A stretch of DNA of 50,280 nucleotides from Actinomycetaceae bacterium (GTDB lineage Bacteria > Actinomycetota > Actinomycetes > Actinomycetales > Actinomycetaceae): assembly GCA_012516575.1 (NCBI GenBank), contig JAAYWS010000065.1, positions 1 through 50,280 on the forward strand, in the 5' to 3' direction. The position numbers and the translations under genes were made by a program. Under the pieces are notes generated by a model, which worked only from the letters and a program-made list of their open reading frames with translations, was not told the origin of the DNA and searched no databases. Positions 9,182 through 19,635 of the stretch are shown piece by piece (the stretch's first letter is position 1; every line of letters begins with the position of its first letter).

Positions 9182-11509
9182 TTACTCGTCGTCGTTATCG
9201 TTGTTATCGTTGCGACGGGTACGACGCCGTTCACGCGGGCGACGTTCGCGACGCTCGCGGCGTTCTCCACGGCCGTTGTTATTGCGCTCAGCACGCTCAG
9301 CTTCGGCTTCCTGCTCTGCTTCCAGCTGTTCTTCAGTAAGAACTGCATGCAACGAGAGCTTGCCGCGCGGATCGATCTCAGCCAGCTCAACTTCAACCTT
9401 GTCGCCTACGTTAAGCACGTCTTCGACGTTCTCAACGCGCTTGCCACCTACTAGGCGACGGATCTGCGAAATGTGAAGCAGACCGTCCTTGCCTGGGGAC
9501 AGCGAAACGAATGCGCCAAAGGTGGTGGTCTTAACAACCGTACCGACGAAACGCTCGCCAACTTCCGGCATCTGCGGGTTAGCAATAGCGTTAATGGTCT
9601 GACGTGCTGCCTCAGCAGACGTACCGTTGGTCGCACCGATAAAGACAGTACCGTCTTCTTCGATAGTGATCTCAGCTCCAGTGTCTTCCTGGATCTGGTT
9701 GATCATCTTGCCCTTCGGGCCAATGACTTCACCAATCTTGTCTACCGGGATCTTGACCGAAATAATACGCGGAGCAGTCTCAGCCATTTCATCCGGGCCC
9801 GGAACCGCTTCATCCATCAGGTCGAGAATAGCCAGACGGGCATCACGTGCCTGTGCAAGTGCTGCACTGAGGACTTCAGCCGGAATACCGTCCAGCTTGG
9901 TGTCCAACTGGAGCGCGGTAACAAACTCGCGAGTACCGGCAACCTTGAAGTCCATATCGCCGAGCGCGTCTTCAGCACCCAGAATGTCAGTCAAGGCTAC
10001 GTAGCGCTGCTCGTTGTCGATTTCGCCCGAGATCAGACCCATTGCAATACCGGCAACAGAAGCCTTCAGCGGCACGCCTGCGTTGAGCAGGGAAATGGTC
10101 GATGCACACACCGAACCCATCGACGTCGAACCATTCGAGCCGAGCGCTTCCGATACCTGACGGATTGCGTACGGGAATTCTTCACGCGATGGCAGAACCG
10201 GTACCAGCGAACGCTCTGCGAGCATGCCGTGGCCGATTTCGCGACGCTTTGGCGAACCGACGCGACCAGTTTCACCGGTGGAGTACGGCGGGAAGTTGTA
10301 GTGGTGGATGTAGCGCTTGGAAGTAATCGGGGAAAGATTATCCAGTTGCTGTTCCATCTTGAGCATGTTCAGGGTGGTTACGCCCATAATCTGGGTTTCG
10401 CCACGCTGGAACAGTGCCGAACCGTGAACGCGCGGAAGCACAGCCGACTCAGCGGTAATGGTACGGATTTCAACCGGGGTACGCCCGTCCATACGTTCAC
10501 CGGTGGTCAGCACGCGGGTGCGCATTGCTTCCTTCCAGTGGTCGTTAACAGCCAAGGTCAGCGGCTGTTCGCGCTCTGGGAAGTCTTCGATCAACGACTC
10601 AACGATTTCTTCGGTCAGTGCGTTCAGGGCCTCGTCGCGCTCGTGCTTATCAACAATGCCCCACAGATCTTCGAGACGGTCACCGAGCTTGCCAGCAACA
10701 GCTTCGTATTCTTCATCTGCGTAGGGCGGGAAAAGCGGGTACTCTTCGGTTTCCTTAGCAGCCTGTGCTGCCAGCTCCGACTGTGCGTCACAAAGCACAC
10801 GGATAAAGCCCTTAGCTGCGTCCAGACCTTCAGCAACGACGTCTTCAGTCGGGGTGACGCCACCAGCTTCGACATTGGCAATACCGTCTTCGCCTGCTTC
10901 GGCTTCGACCATCATAATCGCAATATCGTCACCGACAACGCGCCCAGCAACCACCATAGAGAAGGTGGCCTTTGGCATCTCCGAGTAGCGCGGGAAGGCA
11001 ACCCACTGGCCGTCGATAAGCGAAACACGCACGCCACCGATCGGGCCGGAGAACGGCAGACCGGAAATCTGAGTGGACATCGATGCAGCATTAATCGCGA
11101 GCACGTCATAAGCGTCATCCGGGTGGATGGACAGGACGGTAGCAACTACCTGAACTTCGTTGCGCAAACCCTTCACGAATGCTGGGCGCAACGGACGGTC
11201 AATCAACCGGGCAGCCAAGATTGCGTCAGTGCCTGGACGTCCTTCACGACGGAAGAACGAGCCCGGGATACGACCCGCAGCGTAGGAGCGCTCTTCAACG
11301 TCTACAGTCAGCGGGAAGAAATCGAAATGGTCACGCGGCTGGCTGGACACAGCGGTAGCCGAAAGCACCGTGGTCTCACCGTCAAGGTAAGCCAGTGCGG
11401 AACCGGCAGCTTGACGTGCCAGCAAGCCGGTTTCAAAACGAATTGTACGAGTGCCGAACTTACCGTTATCAATAACGGCTTCGGCGAATTTTACGTCAGG
11501 ACCCTCCAT
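9182..11509 (-). CDS. pnp: Polyribonucleotide nucleotidyltransferase (PNPase)
   Basis: PNPase is a phosphorolytic 3'-5' exoribonuclease. The frame is open to 11752, but I place the start at ATG 11509 ([12 protein letters not shown]), because a perfect AAGGAGG precedes it and the upstream codons overlap the rpsO gene. This gives 775 residues: two RNase PH domains with the linking all-helical domain, a KH domain ([12 protein letters not shown], about 590-650), an S1 domain ([10 protein letters not shown], about 650-725), and a highly charged tail alternating Glu/Arg runs and ending NDNNDNDDE. The tail is longer than in E. coli-type enzymes. It resembles the Arg-rich disordered extensions seen in some actinobacterial RNA enzymes. 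Confidence 0.97.
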   Translation of the reverse strand: MEGPDVKFAEAVIDNGKFGTRTIRFETGLLARQAAGSALAYLDGETTVLSATAVSSQPRDHFDFFPLTVDVEERSYAAGRIPGSFFRREGRPGTDAILAARLIDRPLRPAFVKGLRNEVQVVATVLSIHPDDAYDVLAINAASMSTQISGLPFSGPIGGVRVSLIDGQWVAFPRYSEMPKATFSMVVAGRVVGDDIAIMMVEAEAGEDGIANVEAGGVTPTEDVVAEGLDAAKGFIRVLCDAQSELAAQAAKETEEYPLFPPYADEEYEAVAGKLGDRLEDLWGIVDKHERDEALNALTEEIVESLIEDFPEREQPLTLAVNDHWKEAMRTRVLTTGERMDGRTPVEIRTITAESAVLPRVHGSALFQRGETQIMGVTTLNMLKMEQQLDNLSPITSKRYIHHYNFPPYSTGETGRVGSPKRREIGHGMLAERSLVPVLPSREEFPYAIRQVSEALGSNGSTSMGSVCASTISLLNAGVPLKASVAGIAMGLISGEIDNEQRYVALTDILGAEDALGDMDFKVAGTREFVTALQLDTKLDGIPAEVLSAALAQARDARLAILDLMDEAVPGPDEMAETAPRIISVKIPVDKIGEVIGPKGKMINQIQEDTGAEITIEEDGTVFIGATNGTSAEAARQTINAIANPQMPEVGERFVGTVVKTTTFGAFVSLSPGKDGLLHISQIRRLVGGKRVENVEDVLNVGDKVEVELAEIDPRGKLSLHAVLTEEQLEAEQEAEAERAERNNNGRGERRERRERRPRERRRTRRNDNNDNDDE

Positions 11510-11513
11510 GGGA

Positions 11514-11520
11514 CCTCCTT
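11514..11520 (-). promoter_or_regulatory. Strong ribosome binding site of pnp
   Basis: The minus strand reads AAGGAGG four bases before ATG 11509. This decides the pnp start against the longer upstream frame, which would overlap rpsO. Confidence 0.85.
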
Positions 11521-11621
11521 CATGTATTTCGCCCGGGTGCGGCCATCGATGATCATGCTCGGGGTCTGCCCCGTTCACCACCACCGAAGACCGGACCTCG
11601 CGGGCATCTTCAGTTACAACT

Positions 11622-11653
11622 ATCGGCCCGAACCAAAAGGGGCTCGGGCCGAT
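11622..11653 (-). terminator. Hairpin between rpsO and pnp
   Basis: ATCGGCCCGA (11622-11631) and TCGGGCCGAT (11644-11653) form a perfect 10-bp stem with a 12-base loop, eight bases past the rpsO stop. There is no clear uridine run. In other bacteria the rpsO-pnp junction carries a hairpin that acts as a partial terminator or RNase processing site. That role here is inference from position and structure. Confidence 0.7.
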
Positions 11654-11660
11654 TGGATCG

Positions 11661-11930
11661 TCAGCGGCGCAGGCCGAGACGTGCAATAAGGGAGCGGTAA
11701 CGCTCGATATCCTCTTGAGCAAGGTGGCTAAGCAGACGCTTGCGCTTACCAATGAGGAGCATCAAACCACGACGCGAGTGGTGGTCATGCTTATGAGTAC
11801 GGAAGTGCTCGGTCAGCTCCTTAATGCGAGCCGACAGCAGTGCAACCTGAACCTCCGGAGAACCGGTGTCGCCTTCGTGGGTTGCGTATTCCTTGATGAT
11901 TTCATCCTTGCGCTCCTTGGATAGCGCCAT
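11661..11930 (-). CDS. rpsO: 30S ribosomal protein S15
   Basis: S15 is a primary 16S rRNA-binding protein of the small-subunit platform. The 89-residue product has the full family length and the family core [22 protein letters not shown]. It starts at ATG 11930 with AAGGAG at eight bases. It precedes pnp in the conserved rpsO-pnp order, with a hairpin between them. Confidence 0.98.
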   Translation of the reverse strand: MALSKERKDEIIKEYATHEGDTGSPEVQVALLSARIKELTEHFRTHKHDHHSRRGLMLLIGKRKRLLSHLAQEDIERYRSLIARLGLRR

Positions 11931-12136
11931 ACGATTACTCCTTCATGTTGTTGCACGGAGCCCGAGCCTTTTCTCTCGAGCGCTAACATTCCGTGGCCGA
12001 TCCAACGGCCTAACAATCCTAGCACGCTAGCCCTGAGCAACCTCCGTGCTAAAACGTGACTTCGCGTACAGGACACGCGTTATCAGCATGACAACACACG
12101 ATGCCTAAAAGCCCGAACGCCAGTCCTGTTATCCGG

Positions 12137-13132
12137 TTAAACAGCGGTAACGTCGTCAGGATTTACTCTGCCAGCAACCGGAACACCTAAGATTTCCGCA
12201 CAGCTACGCAGATCGTTATCCATCTGTTTCAGCAGTTCCTCAACTGAACCGAGTTTGAGCATGGGACGCACATAGTCAATGAAATCAATGGCGATTTCTT
12301 CCCCGTACAGGTTCAGATCTGAACGGCCCAACACGTGGGCTTCAACCGTTCGCTGTTGCCCATCAAATTGTGGATTAGTACCGATCGAGATCGCCGCCGG
12401 CAGATGCACGGTGGCTCGTGAACGCGGAATTTGGCGAACCAACCACCCGGCATATACTCCGTCGGCCGGAATCTCCCCGATGCCTTCTCCGGGCAGGTTC
12501 GCAGTAGGGAAACCCATTTCACGACCCCGCTTAAAACCGTGTTGAACGGCACCACGCACCCGATGCGGACGGCCTAATATTCTCGCGGCTTCACGCACAT
12601 TCCCTTTTTCGAGTAGTTCCCGAACCCACGTGGAGGAGAACCTGCGGCCGTCTTCTTCATCTCGGAGGTCATCGATGAGGATGACGTCGATACCGAACTT
12701 CTCGCCAAGCTTTTGCAAGAGTGTGCCGTCTCCGGCATTATTGCGTCCGAATCGGACGTCTTCACCAACAACTATGACCCGGGCTTTGAGTTCGCCCATC
12801 AGTTGGTCGCGGACGAAATCTTCAGCTTCAGTTTGGGCGTATTCCAAAGTGTAGGGTTGAACGAGCACGCCATCCAACCCAGCCGATTCGAGCCGTTCTA
12901 AGCGATCTGCCAGCGAAGTAATCAAGTGCACGTCCATATCGGGCCGGTGCACGTTCACCGGATGCGGATCGAATGTGAGTGCTACCGAGAACATGCCACG
13001 TTCCCGGGCTTGCCGCACAGTTTCCGCCAGGATCGCATAGTGCCCACGGTGTACCCCATCAAAAATTCCGATGGTCAGTACGCTGGCTGTGAGGTCGGCT
13101 GGGATTTCAGCCGCAGAATTCCATATGTGCAT
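12137..13132 (-). CDS. ribF: Bifunctional riboflavin kinase/FAD synthetase
   Basis: RibF converts riboflavin to FMN and then FAD. The 331-residue product has the N-terminal nucleotidyltransferase domain with TIGIFDGVHRGH (about residues 21-32), ALTFDPHP, and the GEDVRFGRNNAGD segment. The C-terminal riboflavin kinase domain has GFPTANL and IDYVRPM. ATG 13132 has no clear ribosome site and lies 17 bases after the stop of the Gly/His/Cys-rich gene, which suggests translational coupling. It is likely the last gene of the truB operon. The ETF pair at 42833-44479 would need its FAD product. Confidence 0.97.
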   Translation of the reverse strand: MHIWNSAAEIPADLTASVLTIGIFDGVHRGHYAILAETVRQARERGMFSVALTFDPHPVNVHRPDMDVHLITSLADRLERLESAGLDGVLVQPYTLEYAQTEAEDFVRDQLMGELKARVIVVGEDVRFGRNNAGDGTLLQKLGEKFGIDVILIDDLRDEEDGRRFSSTWVRELLEKGNVREAARILGRPHRVRGAVQHGFKRGREMGFPTANLPGEGIGEIPADGVYAGWLVRQIPRSRATVHLPAAISIGTNPQFDGQQRTVEAHVLGRSDLNLYGEEIAIDFIDYVRPMLKLGSVEELLKQMDNDLRSCAEILGVPVAGRVNPDDVTAV

Positions 13133-13149
13133 TGGTTTTATAACTGTTA

Positions 13150-13551
13150 TTAAAGTGCTGCGCGTAGACCTAGTTGACTACGACCTTGCGAAATGTCCTC
13201 GGGAGCGTTTTCCGGAGTGCCTTCGGTATGCTGACCACGGCGTTTGCCTTTACCGCCGCAGCCGCAGCCTTTGCCGCCACCGCAACGCCCGCCGCGTCCA
13301 TGCCCGTGGCCGTGTTCGTGATTATGCCCGTGGCCATGCCCGTACTCGTGCCCGTGCCCGTGGCCGTGTCCCTTGCCGCCACAACCGCAACCGCCCTCGC
13401 CGTGGCCGCCGCGCTGTCCGCCTTCGCCACGACCACCTTGATGGCGTCCCTTGCCTTTGCCTTTACCTTTACCTAGGCCTTTACCGTGACCTTCACCGCC
13501 ACAGCCGCAACCAACTTTTTCATTACTCAGGTTTTCAGTCATAGTGTGCAT
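13150..13551 (-). CDS. Gly/His/Cys-rich small protein, possible metal binder
   Basis: I do not recognise this 133-residue protein. It is dominated by Gly, His, Lys and Arg, with seven cysteines and about sixteen histidines. The block GCGCGG occurs three times, two of them followed by -GHG-type sequence, and a central run alternates Gly-His about ten times. Such content suggests binding of soft metals (Zn, Ni or Cu), but no known family is matched. I place the start at ATG 13551 because GAGGGG lies seven bases upstream. An upstream GTG (13578) lacks a ribosome site. It sits 43 bases after the truB stop and 17 before ribF. Other frames here are open only because the sequence is low complexity. 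Confidence 0.65.
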   Translation of the reverse strand: MHTMTENLSNEKVGCGCGGEGHGKGLGKGKGKGKGRHQGGRGEGGQRGGHGEGGCGCGGKGHGHGHGHEYGHGHGHNHEHGHGHGRGGRCGGGKGCGCGGKGKRRGQHTEGTPENAPEDISQGRSQLGLRAAL

Positions 13552-13594
13552 TGTATATCCCCTCAGAGAGACCTTCACGATTCAGTCCGTAATA

Positions 13595-14641
13595 TTATTC
13601 GGGTAGACGAATTTGCAAGTCCGGTTTGAGTTCACCGCGCCGTTTGGAAACCAGCGCTACTGCTTGCCCTGCACTGTTGAACGCACATGCAGGCCACTTA
13701 TTCATATCCTGTTTTCGAACTGGTTCCTGATAACCAATAAATAGTCCCTTACCGAGCCGAACAGCCTCGTCGTCAGTGACTTCAACACGGGAAAAAGCTT
13801 CACCGCATACCTGGTCGATACCAATAATCGGCACTGCTCCCCCGCCTGCCACGACATCACGTAACGCTTCGATAGTATGCCCGTCTTGGACATTCCACGA
13901 TCCCACATGGGTACGCCGCAACATGGTTAAATGCGCACCGACGCCGAGTTTTGCGCCCAGATCACGAGCAAGCGCACGAATATAGGTGCCGGCGGAGGCT
14001 GCTACGACGACGTCGAACTCCCGTGTTGCGCAGTCATGCTCGGCTACTTGACAGTTTCCATCAGTTACGACGCTTGTGCGTTCAAAGCGGTACACAGTGA
14101 TTTCTTCCGCGGCAAGTTCAACGGTTTCACCTTCTCGCACTAAATCGTGCGCCCGTTTACCGCCAATTTTCTTCGCACTGACAGTGGCTGGGACTTGCAT
14201 TATCCGCCCTGTCAGCTCAGTGATCGCCTGATCAATATCAGCTGTACTAATAGCATTCAGTGCCATGATCTGTGCCCGATCAGGCAGATAAAAAACGCCC
14301 TCGGCGTCGTCCGTATCCGAACCGACGCCTAAAGAAATCCGTGCTACATACGTCTTATCTGCGCCCGTTAAATACTGGACCAGTTTAGTGGCCCTGCCAA
14401 AAGCTAAGGTGAGCAGGCCGGTAGCCATCGGGTCAAGCGTGCCGGTATGGCCCACTTTTCGGGTGGCCCCTAAACGGCGCATCGCCCCAACAATATCGTG
14501 GGAAGTCACGCCAGCCGGCTTATCAATGAGTACTAACCCATCAGCTACTGGTTCGGCTCCGCGTGGCAAATCGCCCCACGGCATAACGCGCCGGGGGCGA
14601 TCTATCTCGCGAATCCGCTTATGTCGTGGCTTACGTGCCAT
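13595..14641 (-). CDS. truB: tRNA pseudouridine-55 synthase
   Basis: TruB isomerises U55 in the T-loop of tRNAs. The 348-residue product has KPAGVTSHDIV and the catalytic motif GHTGTLDPMATG (Asp70), a ribose-binding SAGTYIRALARDLG segment, and a C-terminal PUA-like part. A basic N-terminal extension of about 30 residues precedes the core. Its ATG lies two bases after the rbfA stop (TAG-GT-ATG), so translation is probably coupled to rbfA. Confidence 0.97.
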   Translation of the reverse strand: MARKPRHKRIREIDRPRRVMPWGDLPRGAEPVADGLVLIDKPAGVTSHDIVGAMRRLGATRKVGHTGTLDPMATGLLTLAFGRATKLVQYLTGADKTYVARISLGVGSDTDDAEGVFYLPDRAQIMALNAISTADIDQAITELTGRIMQVPATVSAKKIGGKRAHDLVREGETVELAAEEITVYRFERTSVVTDGNCQVAEHDCATREFDVVVAASAGTYIRALARDLGAKLGVGAHLTMLRRTHVGSWNVQDGHTIEALRDVVAGGGAVPIIGIDQVCGEAFSRVEVTDDEAVRLGKGLFIGYQEPVRKQDMNKWPACAFNSAGQAVALVSKRRGELKPDLQIRLPE

Positions 14642-14643
14642 AC

Positions 14644-15072
14644 CTACTCGACGTCGTCGTCCGACTTCTTATATGGATCAGCATCGCCAGCTGGTTGTGC
14701 GCCTTGCGCAGCTTTGCGTATCTGCTCATCACGGAAACGGGCTGCTACCAGCAAGTCTTCTATCGACTTGGCCGATTCGGGCAAGGCATCCAAATGGAAA
14801 GCTAGGGTTGGGGTCAATCGCAATCCGAGTTGCTTGCCCACATGCGAGCGGATCAAACCTTTCGCGCTTTCCAACGCTTTCGCGCTTTGGCGGGCGCTTT
14901 CTTCTGATCCGAGCACCGTGTAGTAAATGTCGGCATGCTGTAGGTCCCCGGTGACTTGTACGTCGGTAACCGTTACCATGCCAAGACGCGGATCTTTAAT
15001 CTTCGTATCGAGCATCGATGCCACGAGCTGATGGATTCGGTCAGCGACTTTTCCAATTCGTGGATTTGCCAT
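14644..15072 (-). CDS. rbfA: 30S ribosome-binding factor A
   Basis: RbfA is a KH-fold assembly factor that binds immature 30S particles. The 142-residue product opens with the family sequence [17 protein letters not shown] and contains [19 protein letters not shown] hydrophilic, Asp-rich tail follows. ATG 15072 has AAGGAG at five bases. It sits between infB and truB in the conserved nusA-infB-rbfA-truB order. Confidence 0.96.
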   Translation of the reverse strand: MANPRIGKVADRIHQLVASMLDTKIKDPRLGMVTVTDVQVTGDLQHADIYYTVLGSEESARQSAKALESAKGLIRSHVGKQLGLRLTPTLAFHLDALPESAKSIEDLLVAARFRDEQIRKAAQGAQPAGDADPYKKSDDDVE

Positions 15073-15092
15073 CGTTTCTCCTTCATGGATGC

Positions 15093-15121
15093 GGGTGTGC
15101 GGACGTCATGCCCGCACACCC
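15093..15121 (-). other. Hairpin in the infB-rbfA gap
   Basis: GGGTGTGCGG (15093-15102) and CCGCACACCC (15112-15121) are perfect complements with a nine-base loop, about 15 bases upstream of the rbfA ribosome site. A second small hairpin, ACAACC/GGTTGT, lies near 15147-15162. There is no uridine run, so processing or partial attenuation is more likely than full termination. Confidence 0.5.
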
Positions 15122-15173
15122 GATCTGTTAATTCTTAGCGCTAAGCCACAACCACAGGTTGTCGCTTCTCCCG

Positions 15174-18068
15174 TTAGTCACGGGCTTTTTCACGCATTTC
15201 GAAGGTTTCGATAATATCGCCCTCTTGGATGTCCTTGTATCCGAGGGTGATACCACATTCGAAGCCTTCGCGAACTTCGGTGACATCGTCCTTCTCACGG
15301 CGGAGCGAAACCACTTCGAGGTTGTCGGCAACAAGTTCCTCGCCACGGTAAAGCCGTGCCTTGTGACCGCGACGGATCTTGCCGTCGCGCACAATCGAAC
15401 CGGCGATATTGCCGAACTTGCCCGAGCGGAAGACCTGACGAATTTCGGCCTTGCCCGTCTTGACCTCTTCGTAAATCGGCTTGAGACGGCCCTTCATAGC
15501 GGCTTCGACTTCGTCAATCGCGTCGTAAATCACCGAGTAGAACTTCATCTCGATGCCTTCGGCGTCGGCCAGTTCGGTTACACGTTCGGCTGGGCGGACG
15601 TTGTAACCAATAATGACGGCCGAGTCGACGGTTGCCAAGTCCACATCGGACTGGGTGATAGCACCCACGCCACGATGGATAACGTTGAGCTGAACTTCGC
15701 CATCGCCAACCTCGATATCGAGCAGCGAGGCTTCGAGAGCTTCCACCGAACCGGAGGATTCGCCCTTGATAATAAGGTTGAGGTATTCGAGCTTGCCTTC
15801 TTCGATCGCCTGGTTGAGATCCTCCAGCGAAATCCGCTTGCGACGCTTAGCGAGCGTAGCGGCACGCTTGGCAGCTTCACGACGCTCAGCAATCTGCCGG
15901 GCGGTGCGATCATCGTCAGCTACGATCAGCTGATCGCCAGCGCTCGGAACCGACGTAAGGCCAAGAACCTGAACCGGACGGGCCGGACCGGCTTCCTCGA
16001 GACGGTTGCCGTGGTCGTCAATCATGGCACGTACACGGCCATAGGCCGTTCCAACCACAATCGGATCACCAATACGCAAAGTTCCTTCTTGGACCAGCGC
16101 GGTAATAACTGAACCACGGCCTTGGTCAAGCTTGGCTTCAATAGCCACACCGCGTGCGGGCTTATCCGGATTTGCCATCGGCTCAACCAGAACGTCCGAG
16201 GTGGTTACAACGGTCTCGAGCAACTCTCCAATATTCGTACGTTGCTTAGCAGAGATATCGACGAATGCGACGTCACCACCGTATTCTTCGGCAACCAAGC
16301 CGTACTCGGTGAGCTGTGAACGAACCTTTTGCGGATTCGCACCTTCCACGTCAATCTTGTTAACCGCTACCACGATCGGCACACCCGCAGCCTGCGCGTG
16401 GTTGATTGCCTCCACGGTCTGCGGCATGACGCCGTCATTCGCAGCAACCACGAGGATTGCCACGTCGGTAATATCGGCACCGCGAGCACGCATATGCGTA
16501 AACGCTTCGTGACCCGGGGTGTCAATAAAGGTGATTGCACGCAGTTCGCCTTCGACGTCAATATGAGTCTGGTAGGCACCGATCGACTGGGTAATACCGC
16601 CCGCTTCGCCTTCAACGACGTCGGCGTTACGGATGGCGTCCAGCGTCTTGGTCTTACCGTGGTCAACGTGTCCCATAACGGTAACAACCGGTGGACGTGG
16701 CTCCCAATCTTCTTCGGACTCTTCCTCACGCTCAGCATCGATATCAATATCGAAAGCTTCGAGAATTTCGCGATCCTCATCCTCTGGGCTCATGATCTTA
16801 ATGTCATACCCCAGTTCGGCACCGAGAAGTGCGAACGTATCTTCATCAAGCGACTGGTTGGCAGTAGCCATTTCTCCCATGCGGAACAGCACCGTGACCA
16901 ATGCGGCCGGATCGGCTTCAATACGCTCAGCGAAGTCTGCTAGCGAGGCACCCGCCCGAACGCGAACAACGGTCGAACCGTCACCGCGTGGGATCTGGAC
17001 GCCCTTGAGCATAGGTGATTGTTGCTCTTCGTACTCTTGGCGCTTCGCACGACGTGACTTGCGATTGCCACGGCCGCCTCCTTGACGACCAAACGCACCC
17101 GCAGTCGATCCGCCGCGGGCCTTGCCTCCGGAACGGGTAAAGCCACCACGGCCACCAAAGCCGCCGAAACCACCCGGTTGACCGCCACGGCCCGGAGCTC
17201 CACCGCGACCGCCACGGCCGCCGCGATCCGGTTGCTGGATCTGCTCGGGCATCATCGACGGCGTAGGACGCGAACCACCGCGCTGTTGGCGTGGTTGGCT
17301 TTCCTTACGCGGACCGCTCGGACGCTGACCGCGACCTTCACCCGGAGCTGGACGAGCACCCATGCCCTGTTTGGAAGCAAAAGGCGAGTTACCTGGACGT
17401 GGCCCGCGACCACCGCGGCCACGGCCAGCGCCCATTCCCTGCCGGGAAGCGAAGGGCGAATTACCTGGGCGCGGCGCACCCGGACGCGGAGCCCTGCCGC
17501 CACCTGGACGCGGTGCAGCCTCACGTGCTGCCATTGCGGATGAAAGCGCTTCGCCCGGAGTTACCGCAGGACGTGCGGCCGGGCGTGGCTTATCAGATTT
17601 CGGCTTTGCTTTTGCCGGTGCTGGCTTGGCAGGCGCAGGCTTTGCCGGTACCGGACCGGGGGTAGCCTTCGGTGCTGGCTTTGTTGCGGCTGGTGTTGGC
17701 TTTGCCGACGCCGCTTCCGTAGCAGGCTTAACGGCAGGCTCGGTAGCCGCTTCAACAGTTGCCTTAACTTCCGGCTGAGCTGCAGGTTTTGCGGCAGGCT
17801 TCGCCGGAGTAGCCTTAGGTGCAGCCTTCGGCGCGGCTTTCGCCGGTGCTCTCCGAGGTGCAGCTTGGGAAGTTTTCTTAGCAGCCGGTTTACGATCTAG
17901 TTCTTCCGGATGCTTCTCAAAATATTCACGTGCTTTACGCACGACTGGCGCCTCAATTGAAGAGGACGCTGATGTTACGAATTCGCCATTGGCTTGGAGC
18001 GTTGCCAGTAGCTTCTTACTGGTGATGCCAAGCTCTTTAGCGAGTTCATGGACGCGGACCTTTGCCAC
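15174..18068 (-). CDS. infB: Translation initiation factor IF-2
   Basis: IF-2 is the GTPase that delivers initiator tRNA to the 30S subunit. The 964-residue product starts at GTG 18068, preceded by AAGGAG. It has the N-terminal IF2N fold ([19 protein letters not shown]), then a very long low-complexity region. That region is Ala/Pro/Lys-rich to about residue 180 and Gly/Arg-rich to about 345, with the segment GNSPFAS repeated. The G domain follows with GHVDHGKT (about 466-473), DTPGHEAF and NKID, then domains II-IV. The G1 loop continues KTKTLD rather than the more usual S/R-LLD, while the P-loop Lys-Thr is kept. Confidence 0.97.
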   Translation of the reverse strand: MAKVRVHELAKELGITSKKLLATLQANGEFVTSASSSIEAPVVRKAREYFEKHPEELDRKPAAKKTSQAAPRRAPAKAAPKAAPKATPAKPAAKPAAQPEVKATVEAATEPAVKPATEAASAKPTPAATKPAPKATPGPVPAKPAPAKPAPAKAKPKSDKPRPAARPAVTPGEALSSAMAAREAAPRPGGGRAPRPGAPRPGNSPFASRQGMGAGRGRGGRGPRPGNSPFASKQGMGARPAPGEGRGQRPSGPRKESQPRQQRGGSRPTPSMMPEQIQQPDRGGRGGRGGAPGRGGQPGGFGGFGGRGGFTRSGGKARGGSTAGAFGRQGGGRGNRKSRRAKRQEYEEQQSPMLKGVQIPRGDGSTVVRVRAGASLADFAERIEADPAALVTVLFRMGEMATANQSLDEDTFALLGAELGYDIKIMSPEDEDREILEAFDIDIDAEREEESEEDWEPRPPVVTVMGHVDHGKTKTLDAIRNADVVEGEAGGITQSIGAYQTHIDVEGELRAITFIDTPGHEAFTHMRARGADITDVAILVVAANDGVMPQTVEAINHAQAAGVPIVVAVNKIDVEGANPQKVRSQLTEYGLVAEEYGGDVAFVDISAKQRTNIGELLETVVTTSDVLVEPMANPDKPARGVAIEAKLDQGRGSVITALVQEGTLRIGDPIVVGTAYGRVRAMIDDHGNRLEEAGPARPVQVLGLTSVPSAGDQLIVADDDRTARQIAERREAAKRAATLAKRRKRISLEDLNQAIEEGKLEYLNLIIKGESSGSVEALEASLLDIEVGDGEVQLNVIHRGVGAITQSDVDLATVDSAVIIGYNVRPAERVTELADAEGIEMKFYSVIYDAIDEVEAAMKGRLKPIYEEVKTGKAEIRQVFRSGKFGNIAGSIVRDGKIRRGHKARLYRGEELVADNLEVVSLRREKDDVTEVREGFECGITLGYKDIQEGDIIETFEMREKARD

Positions 18069-18158
18069 ATTTCTCCTTATGTTTCGGCCCGCGCATAATG
18101 CGTCAGGCCCTTTGACGGCAGCTCATCGCTGGGTACTCATCGGGTGCCCATCGGCTCT

Positions 18159-18470
18159 CTACCCGCTTTCGTTATGGGTTGAAACCTGGTCGGCGTTGGC
18201 GCCTTCCAGCCTGACTAGTTGCTCTACTACCGCACGAACCTGATCAGTATCAGTAACCGGGCGTCGAAACGCGCGCGAAAACTGCGATCGGGTACTTGCT
18301 TTAGAAAAGCATTCGAGGCGCGGATGAATCCATGCCCCACGCCCTCCAAGTTGCCGATGCGGGTCTGCCACAAGTGCGCCCTTTTCATCGAGACATACTC
18401 GAAGGAGTTGATTTTGATGTACCACGCCCCGACATCCAAGGCAGGTGCGTTGCATGATTGACGTAGACAT
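18159..18470 (-). CDS. YlxR family RNA-binding protein
   Basis: This is a small protein of the YlxR/DUF448 family, whose fold suggests RNA or nucleic-acid binding. The 103-residue product has the family signature RTCLGCR (about 8-14) and GRGAWIHP. It lies between nusA and infB as in most bacteria with the family. Two in-frame ATGs (18470 and 18455) are possible and neither has a strong ribosome site. The 147-bp gap to nusA contains only a small CTGGA/TCCAG hairpin. Confidence 0.88.
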   Translation of the reverse strand: MSTSIMQRTCLGCRGVVHQNQLLRVCLDEKGALVADPHRQLGGRGAWIHPRLECFSKASTRSQFSRAFRRPVTDTDQVRAVVEQLVRLEGANADQVSTHNESG

Positions 18471-18617
18471 ACGCTAGTAATTCTACTGGAAGACCTCCAG
18501 TTTTCCGAACGTAGGCAAGGGTGCCACTGCACACACCCGGATTCCCGATGCCCTGTCTTACCCGGTAAACACCGAGGTTAACGCACGAAATATCGGATCT
18601 GGCCCGGATTGGTGTGC

Positions 18618-19622
18618 TTAGTAGCGCTCCGATTCCCGATAGCTGTCCTCCGAGGCTTTCCGGATATCAATCGACCAGCCGGTCAATTTTGCGGCCAGTC
18701 GCACGTTTTGTGCTTCCTTACCAATCGCAAGTGAAGCTTGATCGTCCGGCACGATTGCCCGGGCCTGTCGCATCCCAGCATTCAAAATATCCACTCGGAC
18801 TACCTTCGCCGGCGAAAGTGCAGCGGAAATAAACAGTGCCGGATCGTCGTCGTAATCAACAACGTCAATCTTCTCACCCTGGAGTTCTTGGGTAACCGCG
18901 CGTACTCGCTGGCCATTGTGGCCGATCATAGCGCCCTTAGCTGCAACTGCTGGGTCATTTGACCACACTGCCACCTTCGATCGGTGCCCGGCTTCCCGCG
19001 CCAAGGCCACGATTTCTACCGTGCCATCTGCGATCTCCGGAACTTCGGATTCAAACAGTTGGCGCACAAAATCCGGGTGCGAACGCGACAACCGAATCGA
19101 CGCGCCACGCGGACCAACCGAAATGTCGAGCACAAGTGCACGAATCAGGTCGCCGTGTTCAAAACGTTCAGATGCTACCTGCTCCTCAGAACGTAGCAGC
19201 CCCCGGTTCTCACCCAATTCAACAAACAGGTCACGTGACTCCGGATGTGAACCGGCGCCGCCTTCTACCACGCCTGAGACGATCTGGCCCTGTTTGCCTT
19301 GGAAAGAACCGAGCACCCGCGCTGCTTCCGCATCCCGTAGCCGCTGAGCGATAATCGAGCGTGCGGTCGAGGTTGCGATCCGGCCGAAATCGGAGGGCGT
19401 ATCGTCGAATTCGCCGATGACCTGATCGTTCTCATCATATTCGGGAGCCCACACAGTGACCTTACCGGTGGTGTGGTTGAGTTCTACTCGGGCACCTTTA
19501 ACCGCACCCGGTACCCGCTGATAGGCGTGCACCAGAGCTTCCTCAATTGCCGCGAGCAGGATGGGCAGGTCGATACCAAGCTCGGACTCAACAATCCGTA
19601 GCTCATTCAGTGACAGTTCCAT
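18618..19622 (-). CDS. nusA: Transcription termination/antitermination factor NusA
   Basis: NusA binds RNA polymerase and nascent RNA and modulates pausing, termination and antitermination. The 334-residue product has the N-terminal polymerase-binding domain, an S1 domain (QGQIVSGVVEGG region), and two KH domains (AAKGAMIGHNGQRVRAV and the C-terminal IGKEAQNVRLAAKL). It lacks the C-terminal acidic repeats of enterobacterial NusA, which is normal for actinobacteria. It follows rimP by 13 bases. Confidence 0.97.
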   Translation of the reverse strand: MELSLNELRIVESELGIDLPILLAAIEEALVHAYQRVPGAVKGARVELNHTTGKVTVWAPEYDENDQVIGEFDDTPSDFGRIATSTARSIIAQRLRDAEAARVLGSFQGKQGQIVSGVVEGGAGSHPESRDLFVELGENRGLLRSEEQVASERFEHGDLIRALVLDISVGPRGASIRLSRSHPDFVRQLFESEVPEIADGTVEIVALAREAGHRSKVAVWSNDPAVAAKGAMIGHNGQRVRAVTQELQGEKIDVVDYDDDPALFISAALSPAKVVRVDILNAGMRQARAIVPDDQASLAIGKEAQNVRLAAKLTGWSIDIRKASEDSYRESERY

Positions 19623-19635
19623 AACCGCTTCCCTT

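Noticed and set aside
9473-11689. 738-codon plus-strand open frame opposite pnp
   Set aside because: It is the antisense shadow of the PNPase gene, which has clear KH, S1 and RNase PH motifs and a perfect ribosome site.
13174-13476. 100-codon plus-strand Ala/Val-rich frame opposite the Gly/His/Cys gene
   Set aside because: It looks like a membrane peptide only because GGC/CAC-type repeats read as GCC/GTG on the other strand. It has no ribosome site and faces against the operon.
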